A stretch of DNA of 64,000 nucleotides from Ligula intestinalis (Eukaryota > Platyhelminthes > Cestoda > Diphyllobothriidea > Diphyllobothriidae), in the NCBI GenBank assembly GCA_036362985.1, contig JAYGXS010000001.1, positions 39,750,047 through 39,814,046 of the forward strand, given 5' to 3'. The translations under genes and the position numbers were made by a program. Positions 1 to 11,379 of the stretch are shown here, one piece after another. The notes beneath the pieces are model-generated. The model searched no databases. It was not told the origin of the DNA and saw only the letters and a program-made list of their open reading frames with translations. The number at the start of each line of letters is the position of its first letter. Within the stretch, counting starts at the first letter, position 1.

Positions 1-980
1 AAAACCGTAATCTTCATCCTAACGTAATGTCCATTTTACAAACAAGCAGTATAAATTCTGTATGGCAAGGATGTTATACCGTGCTTATTCCCCAGTAATT
101 GATTGTCTTCGACTTAAATGTTCATTGCAACTTCGGGTCTGTGCCTATGAAGCTATGTTCGGGTCACTTAACTCCACGTAATGTTCTGAATAACTTCCGA
201 AATTATTCTCTTGAATATATGCGCTATTTCCGGCTGAACCAGTTGGAAATTCTCCGTGTTCCTTCTTTAGCGAAAACCCTGTCCGACCCACATATTATTG
301 TTTCACTCTTACAAAAGTTGTCCCTCTTCCTCTCAGCCGTGTATCCGTCAATCACTTCCCTCAAGAATGCTGCCACCCTCCGCATATTGACCCTTTACAG
401 TCGAATGCATATTGGTGTCAAAACGGTCTCTAGCCTCCATTCGGCTCCCCTGCTTTTAATAACTTTTCGCACAGTTATATCGGCCCCCCGCTGCCTAAAG
501 AGGCGACTGTTTCGACTCGCGGAGATAAAGATCCTTCAGGGGACTTTGTGGCGGAGATCCAGCTGTCCGCTTCTTCTCCCTCTTGTTTGATATGCAGTTG
601 TTGCATTTGGTTGACCTTAACAATCTTGACACAGTTAGCCGCGGCTGCTCCGAGAACCATAAGTAGATAACGTGTTCACGGTTGTTATCCATTACTAGTA
701 CACAATAGACCTTACGAAGGGAAGTAGATAGAGAAGTCAAGGGACTTGCTCGATCGAATTCTGTCCGCCCACCAGTTTGCTTCTGGTGATAGGTGTTCCG
801 ATGATCGGTAACGGCCGGGAAACAGTCTTCTAAATTTGACCTGCTGCACCCTTAGAAACCTAACTATGTATCATATATCCTATGGTACAGCTTTCGTCAT
901 CCTCAGTAGCAAGCCGGCGGGTGGACAGAACGGGATCGAGCAATATATTAACCACAGCAGTGTAGGTATATAGTCTTGTA
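1..980. other. Anonymous sequence, no supported gene
   Basis: No recognised repeat or domain. The longest open frame runs on the plus strand from 99 to 590 (163 codons). It has no motif I can name, its composition is mixed, and nothing around it looks like a splice signal or promoter. I treat it as chance, with low certainty. Confidence 0.4.
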
Positions 981-1506
981 CAGTAGTCGCCGGTTATTAA
1001 GCCCACGGTTAATAGGCCCAGCCGCGTATTAAGCCCAAATCAGCCTGGGATGGAATTTTAAATAGCAAAATCCGCCGGCTAATAAGCCCAGTCGCCGGCT
1101 ACAAAGCCCAGTTTGCCAACAGGAAAGAGTGAGATTCTCATCTCTCTGCGTGCGCAAAGCGGTCTACAGGCATCAGATTTCACAAAATTCGACGATTTCT
1201 GGTACCTAGAGAAGGACATCAAAGAGCACTTGCGAGTGAAGTTTCCTCCAAACAATTGACACTAGATCGCTTTTTTTAAACGTGCGGCAAATCATTTTTT
1301 TTACTTTTGTTATTGCGTAAAATACAGACAAACAGCATTCTTTTCTTGTACATAACCACGCTCTACACATAATACAGTACGTATGTAATGTCTAGTGCCT
1401 ATCCTGCGTTTGCTAATCAAGAACTAGGACTAGGTTATTGCGCCCGCCGCTTATTAAGCCCAATTTGGTCTGGGCCCGAGGTGGGCTTAATAGCCGGCGA
1501 CTACTG
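981..1506. mobile_element. Non-autonomous DNA transposon (MITE-like) with TIRs and subterminal repeats
   Basis: The two ends are inverted copies of each other. The left end reads CAGTAGTCGCCGGTTATTAA and continues GCCCAC (981-1006). The reverse complement of 1481-1506 is the same apart from one base. Inside, the motif (C)GCCGGCTA-TAAGCCCA recurs at about 1020-1037, 1073-1091, 1092-1111 and 1444-1463, so each end carries several subterminal copies, a layout typical of transposase-binding arrays. The unit is about 526 bp with no coding capacity. No clear target-site duplication is visible, so I cannot assign a superfamily. The inverted ends are seen directly; the transposon reading is inference. 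Confidence 0.7.
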
Positions 1507-4239
1507 CATTGAGTGATAGTTGTGGCTCAGAGGCACTGCGAGTATAAAATGGAACTCAAGCAGGTCCTTAAAACTAACTATGAGTGTCCTTATCTGACAT
1601 GAGCGGGTGGGTAGTTAAGGGGGTTTGAGCAGGCTCAAAATTATAACTTGACAACTATTTAGCAGCTGACTGCTGGCCAGAGGTCTCGTTATCTGAACAA
1701 AGGGGTTGTATGCATTGTTCATACGATATAAAACTACTATTTCCTCCATTCATGACCATTTTCGAGGAACCTTTCAACTTGTGCGACAATATGACTTTGG
1801 CTAACAACAGTGACGGAACAGATGAATCCCATTAGCGGTCAGATGAACGTTTATCAACGAAAGTGACGTTTCGCAACTTGCGTGTTTCAGTGTCCACAGC
1901 ACGAGTACTGCTGCTCCCTAGTACTTGCTACGTTCTATCATAACGATTTTACTACATTTCCGGACTATCCACGTTTGTGGCAGGCTCGTCCGCTATCGCC
2001 TCCTTTACGAATAACCAGACGTCGGCTGTTCTGTCGATTCGAGATTCATACATCGCCGCCGGAGGCTTTGTCATGCGCCGTTGAGTGCAATGGTTTCACC
2101 CCCAAGGTCACTCCTGGCCCCGATGAGACAGACTAAGAAAAGCGCCGTCGCACTGATAAAGCGTCGGCGTGAAACGCAGGCGGGGTGTATGAAGAATGCC
2201 CGTCTAGAGCCCCATCCAAAACGAGCGGGCGGGCGGGGTGTATGAGGGTGGGGTAGTCACTTTGATGGATTGCGAGTTGCCTCCGAAAGGCTAGCGGTGG
2301 CGGCGCGAGAGTGTTGTTGCACTCTAACCGCTCCCCCCTACCTCCAGTACTTGACGCTGCCCCAAGAGAATGCACTGAGCCCACCGGACCACATATCGGT
2401 GACCGCGTCAACCGTGGGCGGAACCGGACGCTGGTGGCTGCAGAGTAGTTAGCGCGCAAATTCTAGTTTGTTTATGGCAGGGGCGCAAACAGGGGCTAGA
2501 CACAACAGGCAGACGGGGGGTCGTAGGCACAGCGGCCAGTCTATTTCCAAATGTCTGGACGCAAGCTTATCCCTGTAAGAGAGCCGAACTGGGTAGGCCG
2601 GACCGGACCGCAGGAAAGTTCACCATTTCCTCTAAACATAAGGAAACGCAAGATAGATAACTTAGTTGCCATCAGAGAAAACTTGCATACGATTGTGTCC
2701 TCTAAGCGGGCCGCGTGGTAGCTGCGCTTGGCGAATACCGACGCACGACAGGGATGTGTTCCCATAAGAGGTGCCGCATATGGGGGGCTGTTGTGGCGTG
2801 CGTAGGTGCAGACTCGTGCCGCGTCAGCCACCAGCGCCGGACCCCGCCTATTCTTGACTCTGTCTTGACACCGGGCACAGGCTGGTGAAGGAAGAGTGTG
2901 CAGTAGATGCAGCGAAAGTCTACCATCACTTAAAAGTGATTCACGTGCAAGTCACCGTCCCTGTGTTGTCATTCTGTCGATGGGTTTAATCGCATACGAC
3001 GGTAGAACTGTCATGTATATCCTGATAACACGACGGCAATGGACATCAGTGAGGACCACTTCAGTGTTACATTGCAGATTTTCGATGTCAACAAACAGTG
3101 CATGTGCTCTGCAGCCGAGGAGGTGAAATTACTTGGCTTGAGATGCCCCTTAGCTCATAGAACGCGGATTAAAACCTAAGGCGTTGCAGCACATGGAATT
3201 GGGACACTACTGCAAAAGGCTAACAAGTAAACCAGAATGACCATTTAATTGCATTGAAAGAAGACGAAAACGCGATCTCTGGAACGATAGCGTCTTCGTC
3301 TTCTTTACAACAAGAACCTGGGGCACGCATATTTCCTTGTATTCGTAATTGCATTTATTCTCCGTGGGCAACACGACCAGACAAGAGAAAAGTTTAATAA
3401 ATACAAAGCCATGACTTTCTTGTTTCAACTGCTGTTATCCATCAGTATGTCCTTTATAGTGACATATTGAGCCGATGCGCTAATTTTTGGTGTGCTTACC
3501 CCCAAATATCTCTGAAAATGGGCAAAAAGCAGAATGACCCCAAGTAGACTTCGTTTTTTGCTTAGCAGACTTTGTCAAACAGGCCATGGGACGTGCCAAT
3601 CTTCTTTTGTCTTGGAGCAAAATCTATAAAATAACCAGTTGAGCATTTCGGTTGTTTTGCTTCCCTGTCCATGAATAAGTACATAGTTGACCTATCTCAT
3701 AAAACGTTGATCAAAGCTCAGAAATGTGTCCTCAGCCAGAAAGGTTCGCATATCTGATTGTCGTGTGGCATAATCGCAAGGTATTTCCGTCATGATAGGA
3801 TCCCGACTTTTAGATAAACTTCCTTCCTGTAGCCTATAGCCGTGATTAAATTACTACTTGCGTGGTATATTTTTATCAAATTGAATTTAAGTAACCTATA
3901 AATGCAATTATATTGAAATAGAAATTATGAATAAACATATTACTTCTTACCTTCATTTTTTTGCAAATTACATCTTGTTCAAATAATATATTTGACTGAA
4001 GGGTATTTTTTGGTTTTGGAAAATGTGTGTATACTGCGTGTATGCGTATCTACTACTTGTGAAGTATACAACTTGGTCCATATTAATTAAGAACCTTTAT
4101 GAGTCCTGTATGGCGTCTTCCGAATAGCTTCGATATTTTTATGATTTTCTTTTTCCGGCAAATATACAGCATTTAGTTTGGAAACCCTAGACAAGTACTA
4201 TGCAGTAGGGCTCAGAGATGGATTTTTTTAAAACCTCGA
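1507..4239. other. Anonymous sequence with a GC-rich dispersed repeat near 2.1-3.1 kb
   Basis: No supported gene; open frames are all under about 110 codons. Around 2850-3110 the text (a CTGTCTTGACACCGGGCACA stretch, then TCTACCATCACTT, then CGACGGTAGAACTGTC) resembles segments on the minus strand at about 18.84-19.1 kb and, more weakly, the plus strand near 59.2-59.4 kb. This suggests an old dispersed repeat. I cannot define its ends. 3130-4239 is AT-rich and unremarkable. Confidence 0.4.
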
Positions 4240-4330
4240 TGGGACCACGAGGGATTTGAACCCACACCAGAAAAGGGGACACTTTAGTACAGCCAAATAT
4301 CTAGCCAACGGGACGGAGAGCTGCGAGTTT
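4240..4330 (-). repeat. tRNA-like SINE fragment (divergent)
   Basis: On the minus strand the sequence has a box-B-like stretch, GGGTTCAAATCCCTCG, preceded by a box-A-like TGGCTAGATATTTGGC and followed by a T-rich tail. The same arrangement is clearer at 21.9 and 23.5 kb. The head does not fold into a clean tRNA, so I call it a decayed SINE rather than a tRNA gene. Confidence 0.45.
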
Positions 4331-5404
4331 AATCAACTTGAGTCAAATAAATGACTCAAAGCTGTCAAACACCACCAATTTTATGTTTTCCATAAAAAAT
4401 ATTTGAATTAATGTAGGCATCGAAAAAAATTGTAAAATCCCCATTATTTAAGCAAAAACTTCTTTCCGAGTGTAGATTTTTCAGGTAAACCGAAAAAGCT
4501 CACCCGAACGACCGTATTCCTTTGTGGTTTAAATATTTTCGGGTTATGTTGCCTGATAATGAAGATCACAACCGCAAATATGGAATAATTTCTAGATGGT
4601 GACCCAGGCAACGTCAGTCATTGTGTATCGTCTCGTTATCTGTCGATCAAGAAGTTAGGAGAGGTCATGGGGAGAGTAGAAATCATGAGGTCGGTGGTAA
4701 AGTGCTTGCTACTAAAGTACGTTGGATAGTTGCTAGCTGACGAGATGACTTACTCCTCCACCAAGAACCATGATAAAGTCGTTAGGACTTCTTCTTAATG
4801 TGGCCCCTATGGCAACTCAAATTGCTTTTAGATTTGAGAGCAAATTTTCCGGAAGTTTGGACCTGACAGTACAGTACCTGGCCTATCTGATGATACATGA
4901 ACCAGCATTCTGAAATAGGTTGCCTGAGGTGAGATCCTTGTCCAGTATGCTCCCATGAAAGTTTATTCACGCTGACGGTCGGCTTTCGAATGCGCCGCAT
5001 TCCGGTTGCCTGAGATAAGCAAATCCGGTACCATGACTACTTGACTTGTACGCATGTTCCCTACTTATGTTTGATTTCTTTATAATGTTATTACCTAAAA
5101 AAAATTAGAAATCTGCTACTTTTATACTCACTTGTTAGAAAATTAGTGCTTCTTGGAGTTTTATCTTTAAAAAGAGGGCACGCTTCGGTTTGAAAACGTT
5201 GACGTTTATGAGATTTTTACGACTGTGAAATATCAATTCGTATAACATAATGCCTATCTGTTTTTAATGCTGGTTTTGAATTTTTCAACGTGGTAAGCAC
5301 TAACTACAATACTTAATGAGCTTTATTTGACGTATTTTAACTGCGTATAGAAATGTTAGGCTACAGTAGCTTATGTAGGCGCACTCCTTAATCCCTTCTC
5401 CCTG
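4331..5404. other. Anonymous AT-rich sequence
   Basis: No supported gene, RNA or repeat. Open frames are short and lack recognisable motifs. Confidence 0.4.
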
Positions 5405-5695
5405 CCTGTTTTCCTACGAAAACGGTGGTTATAGGGTTTTATGGATGAGAAATTAGGACGCGCAGTGAAGCATACTTTAATCAATGCTAAATGCATTTTT
5501 ATTTTGCTGCATTTCGAAGTGTTGTTGATGTATATCGGTGTATTTTCCTAATCTGTATTATCGTTTAACTTATTGCGGAAAAACCAACATCGACTACATT
5601 TGTTTCATTTTGCACTTACTTCTGAAAATTTCCTTCTCTGCCTATCATATTTCTCCATCCCAGAAATCTCTATAACCACTGTTTTTGCAGGACAA
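5405..5695. mobile_element. Short TIR element (MITE-like), copy 1
   Basis: The left end (AACGGTGGTTATAGGGTTTT around 5420) and the reverse complement of the right end (CAGTGGTTATAGAGATTTCT around 5660-5680) match over roughly 40 bases, giving imperfect terminal inverted repeats. The interior contains TTTAACTTATTGCGG followed by AAAAACC. The reverse complement of this element recurs at 52.55-52.98 kb. It is non-coding. Its superfamily is not assigned. Confidence 0.55.
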
Positions 5696-7597
5696 AATTC
5701 TTGGAATAGTGGCACTTGAGTTTGCCTACACAAGCAAATCTTGCCTGTTAGGCAACTTTGCCAAACGTTAAATCCTCCTTGCATGAAGTTAATGCAGCAT
5801 GCAGTTCGGAAATGCTATACGCATATGTGACTGCAATTGGAATTGAAATTCATTCGATAATTTGAAAAGTTGTGCAAAAGCCGAACGACACCCTTGAGTC
5901 GAGACGTAAGTCACGATAAGACAGTGCGGGCTCTGTATGAAAATTATGTGAATTTTTAAGGGCATCGCAAACCAGTAGTAAAAAGACATCGTAACTAAGT
6001 ACTTATTTTTATCGAGTGTCATCTTTAGCGATGGCGCGAAAGAGTCTCGTTCAATTCAGCATCCTGACGTGACTGAAATTTATTGGGATTCTTTTGTACG
6101 ATAGTCAATAGTACATCCTGTACCTGTCTACTCAAAAACATATCTCACAATTTCGGATAAAATTTCATGAGATAGTCTAGGTGCTGCAGGTGATACTCGT
6201 AGGCAGGTTGTTTAACTGTGCCAGTCATTGCACCCAACTCCACCCGCGGTCGTCCTGGCTTTGGGTTGTCCTTAAAACTACTTGGATGAGGAAGGAGATT
6301 GAGGTAGGTGTCGCACAAATCAATTCTGACGGCTTACGTGGAGGCATCGGGGGATCAGATTGCTCGCTGCAGGCCAACCGTCCTATGTGATAGCGTATAC
6401 TAGTGCGAATCGGTAAAACCGTCACGGATCCAGCAGTCTGTAACTATTCTACTAAAAAAACACTTGAAAGCAAGGGAACTGAAATCTTCTTGCGAATGAC
6501 TTGGCACCCAGCCTTCTTATGTCCTACCAGACACTACCGAAAGTATGCGAACGAAATATCCAAGTCGGCTGGAACAGTGCCAGACTGTAGGATGCGATAA
6601 TTTCTCTGTTGTATTCGTTCCAGACACTATCTTTACCCTACTTCCTCCCTGCTCATTTCAACGTCCAGAATAGAGACGAAAGCGTATCACCCGATGTTAC
6701 AGATGCGAGGTCTAATTGGACTTACTGCGACCCGCTACTAGTTTACTAAGAAGTGTCTTGACATCGAGCCTTACTTTGCACCCGATTTCATCACCTACTC
6801 GAGTGCAGCAGTATGGGCGTGGTAAACGGATGAAGCCGCGGCGCAATTTGGTTTGAAGCCATAAACGAGAGCGAACGGTACTGCAACCATGGCAACAGGG
6901 GCGAGGAGCGGGAGGGGTGGGGGCTGCAGGACCGATCACGTACGCGACATTAATCTGCCCCTCTCCCGCGCGCCCATCTGTTGGCTCAATAGCAGGCGGG
7001 GGACCTGGCGACCGCACGTAGGACACCACTGGCGTCCCCTTGATCACACCGATGTTCCCAGTGGCCTGGGCTAGCAGCACCACAACCACACCATCTCAGA
7101 TGGTTAGGCTTTAAATTCGCGGTTGCTGTTGAGGCCCTGCGTAGACATGCTAAACGGCCAGATCACAGACGTTTGTCAACTGTCACTGACAGTGCGTTTA
7201 AATCCAATTGATCACAGGTCTCCCTCCTTCACGCTCTGCACAGGTGATGGTTCTAGATGCATGATTTGTAAGGTAAACATGTACAGTCAATGTGTTATCC
7301 TATGAAATGTTAGCGGCAAATATGAAATGTCTATCGATTTAAAAAATTACTGCTAAGAATATGTTGTAGGTATCACCAAAGAAACCCTAAACCCCAGAGG
7401 TATGTTTCACGGGACCGGCGTTACAATGAAAGCCTTTCCTTTCGCGTTTAGAGATGGTATCGCCATTGAAAAACATAGTTCAAGAGGACCTAAACGGTAC
7501 AACAAAAGACAAGCCGCTTTAGTAATGCTATGGTCCCATTTCATCAAAACATCTACATATCTCATTCATATAAACTTGAAAACACGCATCCCAAGAA
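5696..7597. other. Anonymous sequence
   Basis: No supported gene. A GC-rich patch at 6820-7080 gives opposing open frames of 60-125 codons with proline/arginine-rich low-complexity translations. I read these as base-composition effects. Confidence 0.4.
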
Positions 7598-7646
7598 ATT
7601 TTAATTTGAAGAGGATGTTCTTTAGGATAAAAAAGGTAACTTTGCG

Positions 7647-7691
7647 TAGTGAATTTTCGAGTTTGGTGCCCCAGCTCGTCTTCGGACTAAG
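7647..7691 (-). ncRNA. Hammerhead-ribozyme-like motif, PLE lineage B, left arm
   Basis: On the minus strand the order is TTAGT, CCGAAGA (one change from CTGANGA), a hairpin built on GAGCTGG and a later CTC, GAAA, ATTC, then ACTA. GAAA plus ATTC contains the palindrome AATT with no loop, so helix III would be two base pairs. TTAGT pairs with the ACTA that follows, as helix I. One extra C sits between the CTGANGA-like box and helix II, which departs from the textbook core. This is inference from base pairing only; activity is unknown. Confidence 0.45.
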
Positions 7692-7723
7692 AGGAAATTT
7701 TAATTGTTCATAGCACATTTACT

Positions 7724-7770
7724 GTTAGTCTGAAGACAAGCTGGGGCACCAGATTCTAAAATTCACTAAT
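7724..7770 (+). ncRNA. Hammerhead-ribozyme-like motif, PLE lineage B, right arm
   Basis: This copy keeps a perfect CTGAAGA box (7730-7736). It is preceded by GTTAGT and followed by a hairpin in which AGCTGG faces CCAG. Then come TAAA, where GAAA is expected, ATTC (7761-7764) and ACTAAT (7765-7770). GTTAGT and ACTAAT pair over six positions as helix I. The TAAA change would probably kill catalysis in this copy. Comparing it with the left arm, which has GAAA but CCGAAGA, suggests the ancestral end had both conserved boxes. Known PLE hammerheads are minimal with a very short helix III, which fits. Confidence 0.5.
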
Positions 7771-7796
7771 TAAAGTTACCTTTTTAGCCCAAAGAC

Positions 7797-7842
7797 CATC
7801 TTCTTCTTCTTCTTCATCTTCTTCTTCTTTTTCTTCAAATCT
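7797..7842 (+). repeat. CTT/TTC microsatellite
   Basis: Imperfect TTC repeats directly abut the outer end of the PLE-end fold-back. The outer PLE end contains a TTTGAAGA-type sequence, so the microsatellite may have grown from it. Confidence 0.8.
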
Positions 7843-8034
7843 ACATATCTACTATACAGATGGTTTCATTAAAGTTGCTTTTCAATAGTTGCCAAGACTC
7901 CGTCACAGTAAAAAAAGGGTTATTTTTAGCTGCTATCAATGCAGGCACACTATAAATTTTCTACATTACTATCGTTTGTATATTACAAGTTTTTGGGGTT
8001 ATGTGTTCCTATGGTGATAGCTATAAGCGATCCT

Positions 8035-9060
8035 TAGCAGATTACCTATGTAGGGGTTATAAGAAAAAGACTCCTGCTTTAGTTTGAAAGCATAATTTCC
8101 AATGTTTTCATAAAAATGTGCCGTATTTACTGTGGATTAAAGGCGCTGGGCAAAGCAGATAACAGCGGAAGATCAAAAACGAGACATAGTGGCCGAAAAT
8201 GGCGGCTGTCGACAGGCGTGAAGCCTTTTCGGTAAGTGGGTCGCAAAATTTATGCCAGATATTACGTCTCTCAAAATGGTGTTAATATCTTGTGCAAATG
8301 ATTTTAACACAGCTTTCGCTGACTCAGATCCGGTGGGCATTGGGCACGTATAATCACTCGCAGAATTGTAGATAAGTTGTGTTAAAGTGTAGGCAGGGTA
8401 CGCGGCAGGTAACCCCGGTTGGTGAGACATCATACCGAACATAGCACACACATGCACTGACCTTTCGCATGCCAGGATTTATTGGCAGTTTACGGTAATT
8501 AAAGTCTCGGACGCATTCGTACAAAAAAGACACTACAATGTCGGCACTTTTAATCAGCTTTTTACTGACCACAGAAAGTTCTCGAACCCTAAAATGACGA
8601 AGCTGAGAAGTAAAGTTCGCCCATAGAAGTCATAGAAACATAAGGCAATCAAAATGGCAAGGAGCTACAGAAGAACATTTCGTTGAGTATTATTGAGATG
8701 AAAAAGATAAGCCTTATTTGTAAAGCATGCTTTCAAAATTTCCCGCCAAAAGGTTCTCCATTTACCGTTGATAAAAAAGGGCCGGACTAAACAGATAACA
8801 CCGAAAGATCAAAAACAAGGCATCATTGCCAAAAACAGCAACTATCGACAATATTAAGAATCGTCATTGAATGGGTTGCAACCTGTATGCGAGATAAGAC
8901 ATTCTTAAAAACTGTGCTATTGTCGTGCGCAGATGACCTCCTTTGAAGCCCGAATAAAAAGAGAAAGTTAAAGACCCGTATATAATGAACAAAATAGGGC
9001 AACCGATGAACGTATAAGAAAATTTTCATGACATTGTAGAGCAGAAGATGCTGGCTTTAT
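8035..9060. repeat. Decayed tandem duplication, period about 636 bp
   Basis: Two units align: around 8139-8215 (CAGATAACAGCGGAAGATCA, then GAGACATAGTGGCCGAAAAT) and around 8775-8850 (CAGATAACACCGAAAGATCA, then AAGGCATCATTGCCAAAAAC). Similarity extends on both sides but is patchy. No coding content is visible; frames inside are under 100 codons. Confidence 0.5.
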
Positions 9061-9094
9061 TTCGAAAGCCCGTCGGCCCGCAGGATAATCCCAA

Positions 9095-9145
9095 AGCATT
9101 TCAGTATCAGTATCAGTTTATTGAAGGAAATATGCCGGCTTTAGA
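9095..9145 (-). mobile_element. 3' tail of a LINE/retroposon with ACTGAT repeats
   Basis: Read on the minus strand: TTTCCTTCAATAAACTGATA followed by further ACTGAT repeats. The same tail (CCCTCAATAAACTGATACTG) occurs in plus orientation inside the Helitron relic at about 37.55 kb. CR1/Jockey-type LINEs commonly end in short tandem repeats rather than poly(A), which fits. Only the extreme 3' end is present. Confidence 0.5.
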
Positions 9146-10137
9146 GCAAGCTGTTTTGGCCGTTTGAAAAACTGAAACCGTAAAAATGACTATTCAGTGA
9201 TTAGAATTTCTATCCGTTCGTTTTAGATTTTAATTTTTAAATAAAGTTTATACAAAACGTACATAAAATATTCGTTCTTGTACGCATTTCCTAGCAAATT
9301 ACATCTTCTTCACTTCTTGTCATTGAATAAAGGGCATGGCTCAGTTTTAAAGTAATTTCTGTTTATGATATTTTTAAGACCGTAAATTGTTCATTTATAA
9401 AGAATCGAATCTGTAACTTTAGTAACGTATACTAGCTGTTGCACACCCACTGCACATTTTTTGACTCAATATGCTGGCCTTACATATACCATAGGCAGTT
9501 TGTAGTTTGGAAGTCCTGCACTTAGATGAAATAGCATGTCGCGTTCAAAATGCTTGGGAATTGAAATGTCTTTGCTTCAAGTATAGCAATTGAAGAGGAC
9601 GGAGTTGGCTCCCAAATGAGTACACGAAAGAATACCTTATGCAACTATCCCATAAAATATATTTTAATTTATAACGATATCGAAAATCGGTCCGGAAATG
9701 CATACTAGTTGAGTAGTAATTACCTACAGCGTGTGCTTTTTGTAGGAGGTTGCAAAAAAGTTTGCTGAAAAACCGGCATCCCGATATGGCTGAAATACTG
9801 CGGCATTATGCTGCACAAAAATTTACAGTAAAACCCTACTTTTGTTATCTTGTCTAACCGAAGGCACTTCTCAAAAATTCGGTTAAAATTTAATGCCATA
9901 CCACATCTACTGTAGATCGGCCCTTCTCTCCGTGTTGCAGTCCCAATAGGAAGAACGGCGAATCGCGATAAGGCACTGACGTTTGAAGAAAATGTAGTGA
10001 ATTTTTACAGCCGAACAAGACGACAGTTTTACCTCCGGAGCCTTAGCTGTCGAACCTCTCGCAAGACACATTTACAAATCAGTAGGAGGATTTCTGTTCT
10101 TTTGGAATCATAATGTCAAAGAAATGTGCCTAGTGGG
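9146..10137. other. Anonymous AT-rich sequence
   Basis: Nothing supported: no frame above about 70 codons, no clear repeat. Confidence 0.4.
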
Positions 10138-10235
10138 GGTAGTGCACCACTTGGTTTTTGGTGTGTCTGCCTGAAGACGGCTAATATGCCAGAAGTGGCC
10201 CTTCCAGGCTCCCTTGTCTTTGCAAGAAATACAAT
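10138..10235 (+). repeat. SINE family 1, tail fragment
   Basis: Contains GTGCACCACTTGG, then GACGGCTAATATGCCAGAAG, TGGCCCTTCCAGGCTCCCTT and GTCTTTGC. This matches the distal half of the full copy at 10,372. The tRNA-like head is missing. Confidence 0.6.
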
Positions 10236-10371
10236 CTGTTTAATACTACTAGGCGCTACGACTGCTGTTAGGGCCTGATGAATGAGGCCCAAGGCATAAC
10301 GGGAAAAGTGATTTCTGTTAGTGGTCGGTGAACGTTCATCATCTAGGGTCAGTATCGGCCAACCTGAACCG

Positions 10372-10535
10372 GCAAGACAACGAGCTCGCGGCTCAATCGT
10401 TAAAGCCCTTGTCTTCTGATAAACAGGCCGCGAGCTCGAGCCTCGGGTGGTGCACCACTTAGGGTTGGGTATCACAGGCTAACAACGGCAACTAAGCCAG
10501 AAATTGCCATTTCAGTCCCCCTTGTTGGCCGTTTG
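10372..10535 (+). repeat. tRNA-derived SINE family 1, full copy
   Basis: Begins GCAAGACAACGAGCTCGCGG. A box-A-like CGGCTCAATCGTTAAAGC is followed about 40 bases later by a box-B-like GAGCTCGAGCCTCG. A conserved body follows (GTGCACCACTTAGGGTTGGG, CTAACAACGGCAACTAAGCC, AGAAATTGCCATTTCAGTCC). Relatives lie at 10.14, 29.94, 35.18 and 58.71 kb, all on the plus strand. Transcription would be by RNA polymerase III from the internal promoter, with mobilisation by a LINE; both are inferred from the SINE class. Confidence 0.7.
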
Positions 10536-11379
10536 AGGTAATATCTAATTTCTCATAAGGAGATTACCTTTAATTTTAGGCCGGCTACGAAAATGCTACA
10601 CCAAATAGGTACAGAGAATCGAACTGCTGAACTACAATGCCAACAGGCCCCGACAGAAGGATTGATAAAACTGAGAAACGGGCTCAACTTTCCTGCCTGA
10701 AAGACGACACACCGGCAGTCCTCCCTAGAACTCGAAGAGACCTGTGAGCGCCAATACAACGCGAATGGGATAGTTACCAGTTGTGGCCGGCAGAACAAGA
10801 GCCCATAGCAAGATTGGTAGAACTTTAAACGAAATTGCCAACTAGTTTTGCGTTAAAGTCTCAGCCTTTTCGGCCTGGGGTTGGGATATAACTGACCGGC
10901 GATGATAGTTCACCAACACTGGTTGCATTTTGCTGTACATCGGGGTCTAGAGCCGAAATCCGATTAAAGGCGCCACGCCTTTAGTCCACCTCGCAAGTAA
11001 GCCCGATAACTGAAAGCCCACTAAAGGAATTTGTTTTGCGAATGCCTTAATCATTTTCAGAAAAGCTGAGTCAGTGTATGATCCTTTCTCTATGCGGGGA
11101 ATTGGTGATTCGGAAGAACGTACATGCTACCACCTTGGGGATTTACGAAAAAAAGAAGTGCCCCGCCTCCTCCGGATCCGTTCGCTCAAAAAACATGGAC
11201 GGACGATCGCCACCACGGTCCTCCTGAAGTACCTCTTTAAAGTTAATTGTCTTCCCTACGTAGGGTTGCGTTCTGCGGCTGATTGTTTCGCATGTAGTCT
11301 GGCTCTAATTACACTGCCGTCCTAACAGATAACTGTCCAATCCACCGGCTCCACTCTGAGGACTACCGTCTTTTCGTTG
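10536..11379. other. Anonymous sequence
   Basis: No supported gene. The longest frame is 11,074-11,325 (83 codons, plus strand), with no recognisable motif. Confidence 0.4.

Larger units (their letters stand above)
7598..7806. mobile_element. Fold-back of two Penelope-like element ends (lineage B)
   Basis: About 100 bp of sequence is followed almost at once by its own inverted copy. The left arm contains TTTGGTGCCCCAGCTCGTCT and the right arm contains its counterpart AGACAAGCTGGGGCACCAGA. The same end sequence flanks the PLE remnant at 30.3-31.4 kb, also as an inverted pair. Here the internal part is missing, so the two ends lie head to head with only a short spacer (about 7698-7722). The transcript would form a very long hairpin. 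The right arm runs outward into a CTT microsatellite. The assignment to PLE terminal repeats rests on the 30-kb copy. Confidence 0.65.

Noticed and set aside
99..590. 163-codon open frame as a host gene
   Set aside because: No motif, no splice or promoter context, and length is within chance for this base composition.
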